From Acidobacteriota bacterium (GTDB taxonomy: Bacteria; Acidobacteriota; Terriglobia; Terriglobales; Acidobacteriaceae), in contig JACPYL010000025.1 in NCBI GenBank assembly GCA_016196065.1, forward strand, positions 678,474 through 742,473: 64,000 bases of DNA, read 5' to 3'. The position numbers were made by a program, and so were the translations under genes. Under the pieces are notes generated by a model that saw only the letters and a list, made by a program, of their open reading frames with translations, did no database searches and was not told the DNA's origin. Positions 45,174 to 54,560 of the stretch are shown here, in pieces. Every line of letters begins with the position of its first letter. Position 1 is the stretch's first letter.

Positions 45174-46204
45174 TGCTGTCGATTCACAGGCGCAGCTTGA
45201 TCCAGCGCCTGAAGCAATTCCTTTTGCGTGACCGTGGCCGTTCCACGCTTCATCACCACGATGCCCCCCGCATAATTCGCGAGCTGGGCGGCTTCTTCCG
45301 TGTCCGCGCCCGCGGCGAGAGCGGCAGTGAACGTCGCAATCACGGTGTCGCCTGCTCCGGTAACATCTGCTACCTCGTCGCTGCCGAAGATCGGAATGTC
45401 GATCGCCTTATGGCGCCGCGGAAAAGCAACCATGCCGTCTTTGCCACGAGTGATGAGGAGGGATTCCAGTTTCATCTCCCCAACAATCTGTTCGCCCGCC
45501 GCTACCAATCGATCCCAATCATCGCCAATGCGGATGCCGAGGACGTCTTCCACTTCCGCTTCGTTAGGCGTAGCCGCAGTGATTCCCGAAAACTTGAGCA
45601 TGCGATGGCGCGAATCGAGCGTGACCGGCACGCGGTCGATCCCGCGCTTTTCGCGAACCGCATTCAACAACGTTGGGGTCGCCGCACCGTAGCCGTAGTC
45701 CGAAACCAGCAAGGCGTCCGAAGCACGCGCATATTCGCGCGTCGAAAGTACGAGCTCGCGGCGCAGATGCGAATTTGGTCCTTCGGCGGGCTCGCGGTCC
45801 AGACGGACTACTTGCTGCCCGGCTGTATGCGCAAAGCCAGCCAGAATGCGCGTCTTGGTCACGGTCGTATAACTCTTGTCTTTGAGCACACCGCTGACGG
45901 GAATACGGCGATGACGGAATGCGCGCAGCAACAGCTTGCCTGCTTCGTCGTCACCAACCACTCCGACGGGGAGGACCGTGACGCCGAGGTCCGCGAGGTT
46001 GCAGATCGCATTCGCGGCGCCGCCCGGAACCACTTTGCGATCACGGTGCTTCAGGATCAGTACCGGCGCCTCGCGGGACACCCGCGAGATTTCACCGAAC
46101 ACAAATTCGTCCGCCACCAGGTCGCCCATGACGGTGACCGTTTTCTTGGGAAACGCCTCCACAATCTTGCGCAGGCGATCGTTCTCTCTACTGTGCTTAG
46201 CCAT
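45170..46204 (-). CDS. hldA: D-glycero-beta-D-manno-heptose-7-phosphate kinase
   Basis: 344-aa PfkB-family kinase, the N-terminal half of HldE (RfaE1). It phosphorylates C1 of heptose 7-phosphate. [25 protein letters not shown] and [17 protein letters not shown] bind the sugar; [32 protein letters not shown] and [13 protein letters not shown] are the family blocks, the last with the catalytic Asp. Phosphatase GmhB and isomerase GmhA are not in the window. Confidence 0.93.
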   Translation of the reverse strand: MAKHSRENDRLRKIVEAFPKKTVTVMGDLVADEFVFGEISRVSREAPVLILKHRDRKVVPGGAANAICNLADLGVTVLPVGVVGDDEAGKLLLRAFRHRRIPVSGVLKDKSYTTVTKTRILAGFAHTAGQQVVRLDREPAEGPNSHLRRELVLSTREYARASDALLVSDYGYGAATPTLLNAVREKRGIDRVPVTLDSRHRMLKFSGITAATPNEAEVEDVLGIRIGDDWDRLVAAGEQIVGEMKLESLLITRGKDGMVAFPRRHKAIDIPIFGSDEVADVTGAGDTVIATFTAALAAGADTEEAAQLANYAGGIVVMKRGTATVTQKELLQALDQAAPVNRQH

Positions 46205-46222
46205 GATGAACCTAAGATTTTC

Positions 46223-47167
46223 TCACGAGCGCGGCTTCCGCTCCGCAATTCTCGCGAGAATTGTATCCACAAGCGTAACTGGATGGTCGATGGTCAACTT
46301 CAAGGTCGCGACGACAAGAGGTTCGAGCTGGGATCGCAGTGCTCCCAGATTGATCCCATCTTTTTCGGTGGTCACAAAACCCTGCGCCCCGAGTTTACTC
46401 TTCATCGTGAGCAGGCTTTGGATTTCACGATCTGCGTACGCGTGATGATCGCGGAAAGCAACCTCCGCGGCCGGCGCAACGCCACACTCTCGTACTTGCG
46501 CAAAGAACTGTTCCGGACGAGCAAGCCCGCAAAACACGATTGGCGAAGCAGGGGCCTCGGCAAGTACTAACTCCCTCGTCACTCGCCAAACAGGCTTTTC
46601 ATGAATCCGGGCACTTTCAACTGCCAACCCCTGCGGCAACAGGATGGCGTCCGCCCGTCGCAATGCAGACATCGGCTCACGCAGGCGTCCGATCGGCAAT
46701 AGAGCATCCTGCAAGTCAGCCTCGGTCATCAGTACGATGTCGAAGTCACGAGCCAAAGAACGATGTTGAAGACCGTCGTCCAATAGATGGAGTTGCGCCT
46801 GAAATTTCTGCTCGGCAAGGCGACCTGCCTCGTAGCGGCTTTCCCCCACCACCACTGGCGCTCCCAACTTCCTTGCGATCAGCAGCGGCTCATCGCCGAA
46901 ATCAGATGCACTCCCGCGGGGATCCACGATGCGTACGCCGCGCGTCTTCCGTCCATAGCCGCGTGAAAGGACGTCGAACGAAACGCCCCTCTCCTTCAAC
47001 AATTCGCCGAGAGCAATTACAAATGGCGTCTTGCCAGCGCCCCCAGTCGACAGATTACCCACGCTCACGACTGGCTGTTCCAGTCGCATCGCGGGAAGCA
47101 CTCCACGATCAAACAGACGATTGCGCAAGCCAATGCCCGCACCGTAAAGAGCGCTCAGCGGATTCAT
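46223..47167 (-). CDS. lpxK: Tetraacyldisaccharide 4'-kinase
   Basis: 314 aa. Adds the 4'-phosphate of lipid A at the inner membrane. P-loop block VVSVGNLSTGGAGKTPFVIAL near residue 40, then GVRIVDPRG, FGDEPLLIARKLGAPVVVGESRYEA, and the HLLDDGLQHRSLARDFDIVLM block with the catalytic Asp region. N-terminal helix SALYGAGIGLRNRLFD is membrane-attached in the family. Its start overlaps the waaA stop by four bases. Confidence 0.95.
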   Translation of the reverse strand: MNPLSALYGAGIGLRNRLFDRGVLPAMRLEQPVVSVGNLSTGGAGKTPFVIALGELLKERGVSFDVLSRGYGRKTRGVRIVDPRGSASDFGDEPLLIARKLGAPVVVGESRYEAGRLAEQKFQAQLHLLDDGLQHRSLARDFDIVLMTEADLQDALLPIGRLREPMSALRRADAILLPQGLAVESARIHEKPVWRVTRELVLAEAPASPIVFCGLARPEQFFAQVRECGVAPAAEVAFRDHHAYADREIQSLLTMKSKLGAQGFVTTEKDGINLGALRSQLEPLVVATLKLTIDHPVTLVDTILARIAERKPRS

Positions 47168-48474
47168 GCTGAACCCTTTGTCGCCGTTGGAGTGCTCATT
47201 AATTGAACCAGTGCATCCACGGTTCTGACGGTCGCACCGCGCTGCGACTCGAGCGCGGCCAAAGCATTCCGGCCCAGGGTATCCCGCTCGCCGGCATTTT
47301 CGATCAGTTCCATGAACACCAGCGGCAATTCCGCTAGTCCAACCACGCGGACGGCATTGCGCTCGCGAAAGTAATTGACGATGTCACGAAAATTTTCGTA
47401 ATGGTTGCCCGTAACCACGGGCACACCATACATCGCCGGTTCAAGGATGTTGTGCCCGCCGCGCGGCACCAGGCTTCCGCCGACGAAAGCTACCGTCGCG
47501 AGCGAATAGAGCGCCGCAAGTTCCCCGATGCTGTCCACCAGGAACACGCTTCCTGCCAGCGGTTCTCCGCTCCACAACGAACGCCGCAACATGCGAAAGC
47601 CAAGCTTCTCCACCAATTCGGCGACTTCGACGAAACGCTCAGGATGGCGCGGCGCCAGAATCATCACTGCTTTGGGGTGATCGACCAGGAGATTGCGAAA
47701 CGCTGAGAGCAATGAACCCTCTTCGTCTTCAACCGTGCTGCCGCAGACCAGTACGGGCCCAGTTGCCGACTCGCGCACACTGTCGCGAAGGCTCGCCACA
47801 ATAGCGGGAGCAGGGGGAGGGGCGACATCAAATTTCAGATTTCCCGTGACCGAGACGCGTTCCGCTGACGCACCAATTTCAATCAACCGCCGGCCATCTT
47901 CTTCGTTCTGCGCCAGAAACAGGTCGATATTCTTGAGCACGGCCGGCAACCAGAAGTGCAAACGCTGGTATCCCGGCAGCGAGCGATCGGAAATACGGCT
48001 ATTGATGACGGCTACGCGCGCGCCACTGCGTTTTGTAAGCAGTAGAAAATTCGGCCAGAACTCGGTCTCTGCAATGACCACCAGTTCCGGACGCAAGGCC
48101 GCCAGATACGGACGGATTGCAAAGCCGAAGTCGAGCGGAAAATAAATCACGTTGTCCGCGCCGAATCGGCGTGCGGCGAGCTTTTGTCCCGTATCGGTCG
48201 TCGTCGAGACCACCATGCGGTGGCTGGGGAATTTCGCCTGCAGAGCTTCGATCACCGCGCTTGACGCAACCACTTCTCCCACGGAAACAGCGTGCACCCA
48301 GATCGTGCGCTTCGGCGACGGGGTCAGAAACGCAGAAGGGACGCGCCCCAGTCTCTGACTTAGCCCGGCGCGATACTTCCCATGTCGGAGCATCTGCAGC
48401 AACCAATAGGGCAGAGTCAGCAGAAGGAAGAGGAACAGCAGCGCACTGTAGAGCCCATACATTCGGGAAATCAC
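47164..48474 (-). CDS. waaA: 3-deoxy-D-manno-octulosonic acid (Kdo) transferase
   Basis: 436 aa, first gene of the six-gene LPS operon. Transfers Kdo from CMP-Kdo to lipid IVA. N-terminal membrane helix YSALLFLFLLLTLPYWLLQ, then IWVHAVSVGEVVASSAVIEAL with the catalytic Glu, VIAETEFWPNF, FLAQNEEDGRRLIEIG, LAPRHPERFVEV and a C-terminal GGSLVPRGGHNILEPAMYGVP donor-site block. Mono- or bifunctional transfer cannot be told. The promoter must lie in the 56-bp gap to the divergent gene at 48531. Confidence 0.95.
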   Translation of the reverse strand: MISRMYGLYSALLFLFLLLTLPYWLLQMLRHGKYRAGLSQRLGRVPSAFLTPSPKRTIWVHAVSVGEVVASSAVIEALQAKFPSHRMVVSTTTDTGQKLAARRFGADNVIYFPLDFGFAIRPYLAALRPELVVIAETEFWPNFLLLTKRSGARVAVINSRISDRSLPGYQRLHFWLPAVLKNIDLFLAQNEEDGRRLIEIGASAERVSVTGNLKFDVAPPPAPAIVASLRDSVRESATGPVLVCGSTVEDEEGSLLSAFRNLLVDHPKAVMILAPRHPERFVEVAELVEKLGFRMLRRSLWSGEPLAGSVFLVDSIGELAALYSLATVAFVGGSLVPRGGHNILEPAMYGVPVVTGNHYENFRDIVNYFRERNAVRVVGLAELPLVFMELIENAGERDTLGRNALAALESQRGATVRTVDALVQLMSTPTATKGSA

Positions 48475-48530
48475 ATTCTAAATGGACAGAACATCGCTTT
48501 TGCAGGCCGGGCGCATCCTATAATTCAGCT

Positions 48531-49214
48531 ATGCGCAGATCAAGCAACATTCGGGTCGCAGTTATTGTCCCCGCCGTGGTTGTGTTCGTCCTGTTTTCCT
48601 GCCTGGTAGCCCTTGCAGGCAAGGATTTTGTCATGCCCGCGGCACAGGCCGCCAGCACCTATCCTGCGCACGACGATCATCCCACGGAGAAACTGGCAAT
48701 TGCGGTTGATCCCTATGACATGGCGGACAAGGCGCAGATATTCCGCACTGACTTTAACGGCTACGGCTATATGCCGGTATTTTTCGTCGTGACCAACGAC
48801 AGCGATCAGCCCGTCGCATTGACCGGGATGAAGGCACAACTCATCACCACCAACCGGACGAAGCTTTATCCGGCGGAAACGGATGACTTGGTTCGACGTA
48901 TGTCACGTCCCTCGCGCAACGACCGGCCAGGAGTGCAATTGCCGATCCCGTTGCCTGGAAGCAAGAAAGTAAAGGGCGCTGTCAGCCGCCAAACCATGGA
49001 CGAAATCAGCCAGGCACAGTTCGGTGCGCGGTCGGTTGAACCTCATTCCACCGCATCGGGCTTTTTGTTCTTCGACGTGTCCGACATTTCCACACCTCTG
49101 GCAGGAGCCAATTTCTACGTGACCGGAGTCCGCGACGCCGGGGGCAACGAACTCATGTACTTCGAGATTCCCATGGAGAAATATCTCAGCGCCCCAGCTG
49201 CAAAAAAACCGTAA
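48531..49214 (+). CDS. Membrane-anchored extracytoplasmic protein, unknown function
   Basis: 227 aa from ATG 48531; the frame is open further upstream, but that part runs opposite waaA and is not credible. A helix (about 8-28, VAVIVPAVVVFVLFSCLVAL) anchors it. The outer domain holds KLAIAVDPYDMADKAQIF, FNGYGYMPVFFVVTNDSDQPVAL and the stretch TKLYPAETDDLVRRM, with an Ig-like beta pattern. No enzyme motif. I know the look of this family from acidobacteria but no role. Divergent from waaA; 55 bp before the oxidoreductase. Confidence 0.65.
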   Translation: MRRSSNIRVAVIVPAVVVFVLFSCLVALAGKDFVMPAAQAASTYPAHDDHPTEKLAIAVDPYDMADKAQIFRTDFNGYGYMPVFFVVTNDSDQPVALTGMKAQLITTNRTKLYPAETDDLVRRMSRPSRNDRPGVQLPIPLPGSKKVKGAVSRQTMDEISQAQFGARSVEPHSTASGFLFFDVSDISTPLAGANFYVTGVRDAGGNELMYFEIPMEKYLSAPAAKKP

Positions 49215-49269
49215 CCAGTTGGACATAGCACCCGTGCCTTTCGCCACGAATTGAACTTATAATTCCCAA

Positions 49270-51396
49270 ATGTCCTCGACCGTCCACGCGGCCTGTCCTC
49301 ACGATTGCCCCGATGCTTGCGGCGTCCTGATCACGATCGAGGGCGGCCGCGCCACGAAAATTGAAGGCGATCCAGCGCATCCAGTCACGCGTGGATTCCT
49401 CTGCGCCAAAGTCACCAAGTATCTCGATCGCGTCTATTCCCCTGACCGCGTGCTCCACCCGATGCGTCGAAAGAACAGCGTCCCCAAGGGTCCATCGGGC
49501 CAGTCGGCACCCGCCGGCGAGGCTTTCGAGCGCATCACCTGGGACGAGGCACTCGATGAGATTGCACGCAACCTTCGCGAAGTAAGCGATAAGTATGGCC
49601 CTGAAGCGGTTCTTCCCTACTCCTATGGCGGCACGCTCGGAGCCCTGAACGGCGCTTCCATGGATCGCCGTTTCTTCCATCGCCTGGGCGCATCGCAACT
49701 CGAGCGGACAATCTGTTCCAGCGCCGGCGGCGAAGGATTGGCGTCTGTCTATGGCGTGAAGATGGGCACCGAACCGGAGCAGTTCGCACAGGCTCGCACC
49801 ATCATTGCCTGGGGAGCGAACATTCACGGCAACAATGTGCACCTGTGGCCTTTTATCGAAGAGGCTCGCCATAAGGGCGCGAAGCTGGTCGTGATCGACC
49901 CCTACAAGACGCGCACTGCAAAATTTGCGGACTGGTACTTGCCGATTAATCCCGGCACCGACGCCGCACTCGCGCTGGGGATGATGAACGTCATCATCAA
50001 CGAGGGACTCTACGATGCCGACTATGTATCCCGTTTCACGTTGGGCTTCGAGCAACTGAAGGCACGTGTGCAGGAGTATCCACTCGCCAAAGTCGCTGCC
50101 TGGACGGGAATCTCAGCGGCCGACATTCGCAAGCTCGCGACCGACTATGCCACCCAGCGTCCGTCCGTGATTCGAGTGAATTACGGGATCCAACGTTCCG
50201 AGAACGGAGGCATGGCTACGCGGGCTGTGGCAATGCTGCCCTGCCTGACCGGATCGTGGAAAGAAGTTGGCGGTGGATTGCAACTTTCTACCAGCGGCGC
50301 ATTCGGCTTGAATAAGGCTGCGCTCGAAATGCCGGAGTTGATGCAAAAGTCGCTGGGACGCGCGGCGCGCATCGTCAACATGGTGCAACTCGGATCCGCA
50401 CTGAATTCGCTGGGCGATCCACCTGTGCACACGCTTTTTGTTTACAACTCCAATCCGGCAGCGGTCTGTCCGGATCACAATGAAGTGATCCGAGGATTGA
50501 AACGTGCCGACCTGTTCACAGTCGTCCACGAACAATTCTTCACCGACACAACTGACTACGCCGACATCGTCCTGCCGGCGACCACGTTCTTTGAGAATAA
50601 AGAACTGGTCGGCGCATACGGACACTACTACCTGCAGGTTTCAGACCGGGCCATTGAACCGCTCGGAGAATGCTGCTCGAATGTCGAACTATTCCGCTGT
50701 CTCGCCGAGCGCATGGGATTTGATGACGACTGCTTCCACGAAAGCGTGGACACGATGATCGAGCGCGCTCTCGATTCTCCAAACCCGTGGCTAAAGGGAC
50801 TCTCCCGCAAGCGCCTGGAGCGGGAAGGCCATGTGCGGCTGAACTTTTCAGGCAATGGGGATGCCCCTTCTTCGCAAGATCGACCGTTCCTTCCTTTTGC
50901 CGAGGGCAATTTCAAGACGCCATCCGGCAAAGCCGAGTTTTACAGCGAGACGCTGAAGAATCTAGGACTGGATCCCGTAGTTGCTTTCACGCCGCCCGTG
51001 GAATCGAGGCACGGAGCGCAGGCCGCCCGGTTCCCGCTCGAACTCTTGTCCCGCAAGCCGGACAACCATCTCAATTCGACTTTTGCCAATCTGCCCGGCA
51101 CTCGTAAGCTGGAACCCCTGATCGGAGCCATAGAAATGCATTCGCAGGACGCCGAGTCTCGCGGAATCAAAGACGGCGACCGGGTTCGCGCTTTCAATCA
51201 CCGTGGCGAAATCGTCTTAAACGCTAAAGTAAATGGGTCTGTGCCCCCTGGGGTGGTCGCCGCCCGCCTCGATTGGGCTCGCTTTGGGGAGGGCAATCGC
51301 AACATTAACGTGCTCACTTCAGAAAAACTTACAGACATGGGCAACGCGGCGACGTTCTATTCCGTCTGTGTTGAGGTGGAGCTTTTTCGGGCCTGA
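49270..51396 (+). CDS. Molybdopterin-dependent oxidoreductase (DMSO-reductase family)
   Basis: 708 aa. The N-terminus has CPHDCPDACGV and GFLCAKV, ligands of a 4Fe-4S cluster (C-x3-C-x3-C...C). RITWDEALDEIARNL opens the Mo-bisPGD fold; TICSSAGGEG is in the position of the metal-ligand loop. WGANIHGNNVHLWPFIEEA and VVIDPYKTRTAKFADWYLPINPGTDAALALGM are typical, and a C-terminal beta domain ends it (NHRGEIVLNAKVNG). No Tat signal is seen, so it is probably cytoplasmic. No partner subunit or Mo-cofactor gene is nearby; substrate unknown. Confidence 0.9.
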   Translation: MSSTVHAACPHDCPDACGVLITIEGGRATKIEGDPAHPVTRGFLCAKVTKYLDRVYSPDRVLHPMRRKNSVPKGPSGQSAPAGEAFERITWDEALDEIARNLREVSDKYGPEAVLPYSYGGTLGALNGASMDRRFFHRLGASQLERTICSSAGGEGLASVYGVKMGTEPEQFAQARTIIAWGANIHGNNVHLWPFIEEARHKGAKLVVIDPYKTRTAKFADWYLPINPGTDAALALGMMNVIINEGLYDADYVSRFTLGFEQLKARVQEYPLAKVAAWTGISAADIRKLATDYATQRPSVIRVNYGIQRSENGGMATRAVAMLPCLTGSWKEVGGGLQLSTSGAFGLNKAALEMPELMQKSLGRAARIVNMVQLGSALNSLGDPPVHTLFVYNSNPAAVCPDHNEVIRGLKRADLFTVVHEQFFTDTTDYADIVLPATTFFENKELVGAYGHYYLQVSDRAIEPLGECCSNVELFRCLAERMGFDDDCFHESVDTMIERALDSPNPWLKGLSRKRLEREGHVRLNFSGNGDAPSSQDRPFLPFAEGNFKTPSGKAEFYSETLKNLGLDPVVAFTPPVESRHGAQAARFPLELLSRKPDNHLNSTFANLPGTRKLEPLIGAIEMHSQDAESRGIKDGDRVRAFNHRGEIVLNAKVNGSVPPGVVAARLDWARFGEGNRNINVLTSEKLTDMGNAATFYSVCVEVELFRA

Positions 51397-51491
51397 CTCG
51401 GAGAGATTGTTTCTCTCTCGCTTGGACGCCCCGCCGGACTCTACCGTATAATTACCGTTTTCCTAACTCCAGGTTTTTCGAGGTAGTCGCG

Positions 51492-51656
51492 ATTCATCGC
51501 CGTCATCAGGAAATCCCTTGCGCCCAGGGCCTGCGTCGTCGCGCGAGTGCGCGCAATCGTAGGGGCTCGCTGCCATCCTCTTTTATCTCAAGGGGTTGGC
51601 GGAACTGGTGCGCCCCGGGACGACTATTAGGAATACTCGCTTTCCTACTCCTCTCC
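51492..51656 (+). other. Signal-peptide-coding stretch in frame with bamA, without standard start codon
   Basis: The bamA frame is open back to 51375 but holds no ATG or GTG, and no TTG before 51657. Just upstream of TTG 51657 it encodes LLGILAFLLLSLPALA, an obvious signal peptide core that ends in an Ala-x-Ala site. An ATT codon at 51492 has GAGGT seven bases before it and would give a 55-residue leader; CTG 51531 and 51570 are other options. Confidence 0.55.
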
Positions 51657-54446
51657 TTGCCTGCCCTTGCCCAACAGGATCTGGTGGTGGGCATTACGGT
51701 CCACGGCAACCGGCGCATACCCGCGGAAACCGTCAAAGCGCGCATTTTTACTCGTACCGGCGACGTTTATGACGTAGCCGCCATCGAACGCGACTTCAAC
51801 TCGCTTTGGAATACCGGCTACTTCGAGGACATCCGCTTTGAGCGCGAACAGACTTCCAAAGGCTGGGTTCTCCACATTTATGTGAAGGAACGCCCGACCA
51901 TCCGCGAAATCAACTACACCGGACTGAGTTCGGTCTCGACCAGCGATGTCTTGGACCGCTTCAAGGAGCGCAAGGTCAGCCTGTCTGTCGAGAGCCAGTA
52001 CGATCCCACCAAGATCAAGAAAGCCGAAGTCACGCTGAAGGAACTGCTGGCTGAGCACGGACGACAGTTCGCCACCATCCGGAGCGAGATTCGACCGATA
52101 CCTCCTGCTGCAGTTGGCCTGACTTTTGTCATCCGCGAAGGTCCCAAGGTCAAGGTCGGCAAAATTCGCTTCGTCGGCAACAAACACATCAATAACCGCA
52201 CTCTGCTCGCTTCCATGAAGAACCTGAAGCCGATCGGAGTCCCGAAGTCGATCTTCCTGGAAAGCCTGTTCGCCAAGACCTACGACGCGACCAAACTCAG
52301 CGAAGACACAGAGCGTGTGCGAACGGAATTTCAGAATCGCGGCTACTTCAAAGTCCTGGTCGACGACCCGAAGACGGACATCCACGACACTGGCCACACC
52401 GGCTTCCACGTGCCTCTTTTTCAGAAGGGCTCAGGCAAGTCCGTTGACATCACGATGACCATCGATGAAGGGTCGCGCTACACCCTGGCCAAGATCACCT
52501 TCAAGAACAACAAGGCGATTCCCAACGAAGCAGCCTTGCGCAGTCTCTTTGCCATGAAAGATGGCGAGGTCTTCTCCCGCGAGAAAGTGGCGAAGGGACT
52601 TCAGAACCTGACCAAGGCGTACGGCGAGGCTGGGTACATCAACTTCACGCCCGTTCCGAACACGACTTTCGACGACGACAAAAAAACCGTGAACCTCGAA
52701 ATCGACGTCGACGAAGGCAAGCAGTTCTACGTGCGCCGCATCGAATTCCAGGGCAACACGACGACGCGCGATAAGGTCATCCGCCGCGAAATTGCCCTTG
52801 AAGAAGGACAAACCTACAACTCTCGACTTTGGGAACTCAGCCTCCTCCGCCTGAATCAGCTCGGATATTTCGATCAACTCAAGCCTGACGATCCCAATAC
52901 CACCGATCGCAAGCTCGACGAGAAGAACGGTACTGTCGACCTGACGCTGAAGGTCCACGAAAAAGGCAAGAACAGCATCGGACTCCAAGGCGGCGTCAGC
53001 GGACTGGCCGGAGCCTTCATCGGCCTCACGTACAGCACCAACAATTTCCTCGGACTGGGCGAAACTCTTTCCGTCCAGGCCAGTCTGGGCAATCGCCAGC
53101 GCGACTTGCTGTTTGGATTTACTGAGCCCTACTTATTCGACCGCCCCATCCAGGCTGGGTTCACGATTTATACCCGGAAGTCGAACTTCGATCAGGCTCG
53201 ACAACTTTCGATTACCTCGGGACAGAACTTAAACCTGCCGTCTCCCCTGTTGCAAAACCTGCAAAACTATACGCAGTCGAGCACCGGCGTGAGCTTTTCC
53301 GTCAGCTACCCGCTACGTCGATCGTTCAAGCGCATTGGCATCAGCTATTCTTTCGACCGATCGTCGTTGGTGGCGGTTAGCGATGCCTCGAAGATTCTGT
53401 TCAGCAACATCAACTTCCGCGGTATCAGTGGTCCCAACGCGCTGAACGGGATTGTGACCAGCAAGATCGTCCCCAGCTTCACGATGAACACGCTCGACGC
53501 GGCCTACCAGCCTCATCATGGCAAGAGCATTTTCCTCGGCGGTGAGTTCTCCGGACTGGGCGGCACGGTGTACACGATGCGTCCCATCGTGCAGTACAAG
53601 CAGTTTTTCCCGGTCAACAAGCGCCGCAACGCGATTGGCTATAACCTGCAGGGATCATTCATCACGGGATACAACAACGTGGTTGCGCCACCCTTTGAGC
53701 GTGCTTACCTTGGCGGCGACAATGATCTCCGCGGATTCGACATTCGCACCATCTCGCCGATCGCCTTCTTGCCGAGCACCCAGGTTGTATCGCTGCGCAA
53801 CCCTGACAATTCATTTGTCCCGAAAGATCCGCGTATCCCGGTAGGTGCAGATGCCAACGGCCGCTGCGCGCCGGTTGCAAACTGCTGGAATATTCCTGTT
53901 CCCTTCCAGCAATTGACGACTCCCGGAGGCGACTTAAGCCTGACCGGAAACCTTGAATATCGCATCACGATCGCCGGGCCGGTTGTGATCGCGCCGTTTG
54001 TGGACGTGGGCGTCAACCCGATCATCCGTAAGTCGCAGTTGAAGATCAATACTGGCCAGTTTAACGATCTGCAGAACTCGCTGTTCGGCTGCCCCGATCT
54101 CGATCCGGCATTCCAATGTACGGGCGGACAAAAGATTGGATTCTCGCAATTCCTCCAGCCGGTCGCTGGCACCAATTGGGTGCCGCGCATGTCTACCGGT
54201 ATCGAACTGCAAGTCATGCTGCCGGTAATCAACGCCCCGTTCCGCATTTATTGGGCGTACAACCCACTTCGTCTGAACAGCAGTACCAATCCGCCGGTAC
54301 CCATCACGAAGGAAATGTTCCCGTTCGCGACCCATTTCGGAGCGGCGGACTACACCTATCAAAATACGATCGATTCACTCGGCCCCAACTACACTCTGCG
54401 CGAACCGCGCAAGACCTTCCGCTTCTCTGTCTCAACCACGTTCTAA
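51657..54446 (+). CDS. bamA: Outer-membrane protein assembly factor BamA
   Basis: 929 aa as given from TTG 51657, the first standard start, but the true protein probably begins upstream because the signal peptide lies before this codon. BamA folds beta-barrel proteins into the outer membrane. Five POTRA domains are visible in about residues 8-430 (VVGITVHGNRRIPAETV, PTIREINYTGL, KVGKIRFVGNKHINNRTL, YTLAKITFKNNKAIPNEA, FYVRRIEFQGNTTTRDKV). The Omp85 barrel follows, with the lid-loop region ERAYLGGDNDLRGFDIR (the usual VRGF reads LRGF) and a C-terminal Phe (FRFSVSTTF). Barrel loops are long and Asn/Pro-rich. Confidence 0.93.
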   Translation: MPALAQQDLVVGITVHGNRRIPAETVKARIFTRTGDVYDVAAIERDFNSLWNTGYFEDIRFEREQTSKGWVLHIYVKERPTIREINYTGLSSVSTSDVLDRFKERKVSLSVESQYDPTKIKKAEVTLKELLAEHGRQFATIRSEIRPIPPAAVGLTFVIREGPKVKVGKIRFVGNKHINNRTLLASMKNLKPIGVPKSIFLESLFAKTYDATKLSEDTERVRTEFQNRGYFKVLVDDPKTDIHDTGHTGFHVPLFQKGSGKSVDITMTIDEGSRYTLAKITFKNNKAIPNEAALRSLFAMKDGEVFSREKVAKGLQNLTKAYGEAGYINFTPVPNTTFDDDKKTVNLEIDVDEGKQFYVRRIEFQGNTTTRDKVIRREIALEEGQTYNSRLWELSLLRLNQLGYFDQLKPDDPNTTDRKLDEKNGTVDLTLKVHEKGKNSIGLQGGVSGLAGAFIGLTYSTNNFLGLGETLSVQASLGNRQRDLLFGFTEPYLFDRPIQAGFTIYTRKSNFDQARQLSITSGQNLNLPSPLLQNLQNYTQSSTGVSFSVSYPLRRSFKRIGISYSFDRSSLVAVSDASKILFSNINFRGISGPNALNGIVTSKIVPSFTMNTLDAAYQPHHGKSIFLGGEFSGLGGTVYTMRPIVQYKQFFPVNKRRNAIGYNLQGSFITGYNNVVAPPFERAYLGGDNDLRGFDIRTISPIAFLPSTQVVSLRNPDNSFVPKDPRIPVGADANGRCAPVANCWNIPVPFQQLTTPGGDLSLTGNLEYRITIAGPVVIAPFVDVGVNPIIRKSQLKINTGQFNDLQNSLFGCPDLDPAFQCTGGQKIGFSQFLQPVAGTNWVPRMSTGIELQVMLPVINAPFRIYWAYNPLRLNSSTNPPVPITKEMFPFATHFGAADYTYQNTIDSLGPNYTLREPRKTFRFSVSTTF

Positions 54447-54454
54447 CTCCCTGA

Positions 54455-54533
54455 GTCTGTCATCCCGAGCGAAGCGAGGGATATGCATCTTGCAGCGAAC
54501 TACAGATCCCTCGCTTCGCTCGGGATGACAGAC
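54455..54533. repeat. Perfect 28-bp inverted repeat after bamA
   Basis: Arms 54455-54482 and 54506-54533 are perfect inverse copies built on GTCTGTCATCCCGAGCGAAG, around a 23-base loop. It starts nine bases after the bamA stop and precedes the convergent repeat-protein gene. It can fold in both transcripts and may end both. The word CGAGCGAAGCGAGGGA is one I associate with widespread intergenic repeats of acidobacteria. Confidence 0.85.
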
Positions 54534-54560
54534 CTATTTAGGGAGTGATTTCGCGTTTGC

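Noticed and set aside
45167..46570. Open frame of 467 codons on the plus strand opposite hldA and lpxK
   Set aside because: It mirrors the codon pattern of two certain genes on the minus strand, shows no domain or membrane pattern and has no ribosome site. A product of high GC content.
48117..48530. N-terminal extension of the gene at 48531
   Set aside because: The frame is open but runs opposite waaA, is Arg/Ser-rich and would place 138 residues before an obvious membrane anchor.
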